Shown here: one piece after another, positions 15,942 through 16,001 of the stretch
Layout of the letters: each line of letters begins with the position of its first letter
Position numbering within the stretch: the first letter of the stretch is position 1
Source: Alphaproteobacteria bacterium
Lineage (GTDB): Bacteria; Pseudomonadota; Alphaproteobacteria; Puniceispirillales; Puniceispirillaceae
Length of the DNA: 16,001 nucleotides
Assembly: GCA_011524805.1 (NCBI GenBank)
Contig: WTJO01000208.1
Location: 1 to 16,001, forward strand
Direction: 5' to 3'
Made by a program: the position numbers and the translations under genes
Notes under the pieces: model-generated
The model's input: only the letters and a program-made list of their open reading frames with translations
What the model was told of the DNA's origin: nothing
Database searches by the model: none

Positions 15942-15951
15942 TGGTTTTAGA

Positions 15952-15972
15952 CGGTTTTTCACCGAAAAATCG
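15952..15972. repeat. AT-rich inverted repeat upstream of the mraZ control region
   Basis: CGGTTTTTC and GAAAAATCG are near-perfect inverted copies separated by ACC, giving a 9-bp stem with one G-T pair. It lies just upstream of the candidate -35 box. It could be a protein-binding site, or the end of a terminator for a gene beyond the right edge, though no T-run follows on either strand. Little more can be said from this window. Confidence 0.35.
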
Positions 15973-16001
15973 TATAATTTCAATGGGTTGTGATGTAATA
16001 C

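Larger units (their letters stand above)
15776..16001. other. Non-coding control region upstream of mraZ
   Basis: This 226-base stretch to the window edge is clearly more AT-rich than the genes. It contains no credible ORF on either strand, no tRNA and no recognised RNA gene. It holds the TGG-box array, the candidate promoter and two short inverted repeats, listed separately. A perfect TATAAT also occurs on the plus strand at 15973-15978, but without a good -35 partner. The gene on the other side lies outside the window. Confidence 0.7.

Noticed and set aside
15952..15972. Rho-independent terminator at the inverted repeat
   Set aside because: The stem is AT-rich and no T-run follows the hairpin on either strand, so it was kept only as an inverted repeat.
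15973..15978. Perfect TATAAT on the plus strand as a divergent promoter
   Set aside because: At 17-nt spacing the -35 position has no TTGACA-like hexamer, and any gene it would serve is outside the window.
1..16001. Mobile elements, CRISPR array, tRNA or rRNA genes, or an inserted accessory system
   Set aside because: All sequence from 1 to 15775 is accounted for by conserved dcw genes, and no spaced direct repeats or tRNA-like folds were noticed.

Overview
The window holds one long, gap-free division and cell wall (dcw) gene cluster, read entirely from the minus strand, so the operon starts at the right edge and runs leftwards. In transcription order it is mraZ, rsmH (mraW), ftsL, ftsI, murE, murF, mraY, murD, ftsW, murG, murC, murB, ddl, ftsQ, and the 5' part of ftsA, which is cut by the left edge. 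ftsZ would be expected just beyond it, but that is outside the window.

The organism is most likely an alphaproteobacterium. The gene order is the compact alphaproteobacterial one, FtsL carries the AEWxYLTRPERL signature, MraZ begins with the FLSTFxNKIDAKGR form, and MurE has the DNPR motif of enzymes that add meso-diaminopimelate, so it is a Gram-negative type wall. Base composition looks close to half G+C in the genes (one line counted: 31 of 60) and is AT-rich upstream of mraZ. A SAR116-like marine lineage would fit, but that is a guess. Of the 14 complete genes, ten stop with TGA and four with TAA, so TGA is an ordinary stop here.

Layout: 15776-16001 is the non-coding control region of the operon. 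It contains a tandem array of 10-bp units beginning TGG (15881-15930), which matches the known MraZ operator pattern, a possible promoter overlapping it, and two short inverted repeats. From 15775 leftwards there is no untranslated gap longer than 16 nt. Five junctions are 4-nt ATGA overlaps, one is a 1-nt TGATG overlap, five others overlap by 7-14 nt, and three have gaps of 3-16 nt. Co-transcription and translational coupling are therefore very likely.

The genes form one pathway. MurB, MurC, MurD, MurE, Ddl and MurF build the cytoplasmic UDP-MurNAc-pentapeptide. MraY and MurG turn it into lipid I and lipid II at the membrane. FtsW and FtsI polymerise and cross-link it at the septum. FtsL, FtsQ and FtsA are divisome assembly proteins. 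RsmH modifies 16S rRNA, and MraZ is the likely autoregulator.

No mobile element, CRISPR array, RNA gene or accessory system was seen. I found no undescribed system. The points worth a second look are the operator array and leader upstream of mraZ, a TTG start on murE, and a few unusual residues in otherwise conserved motifs.
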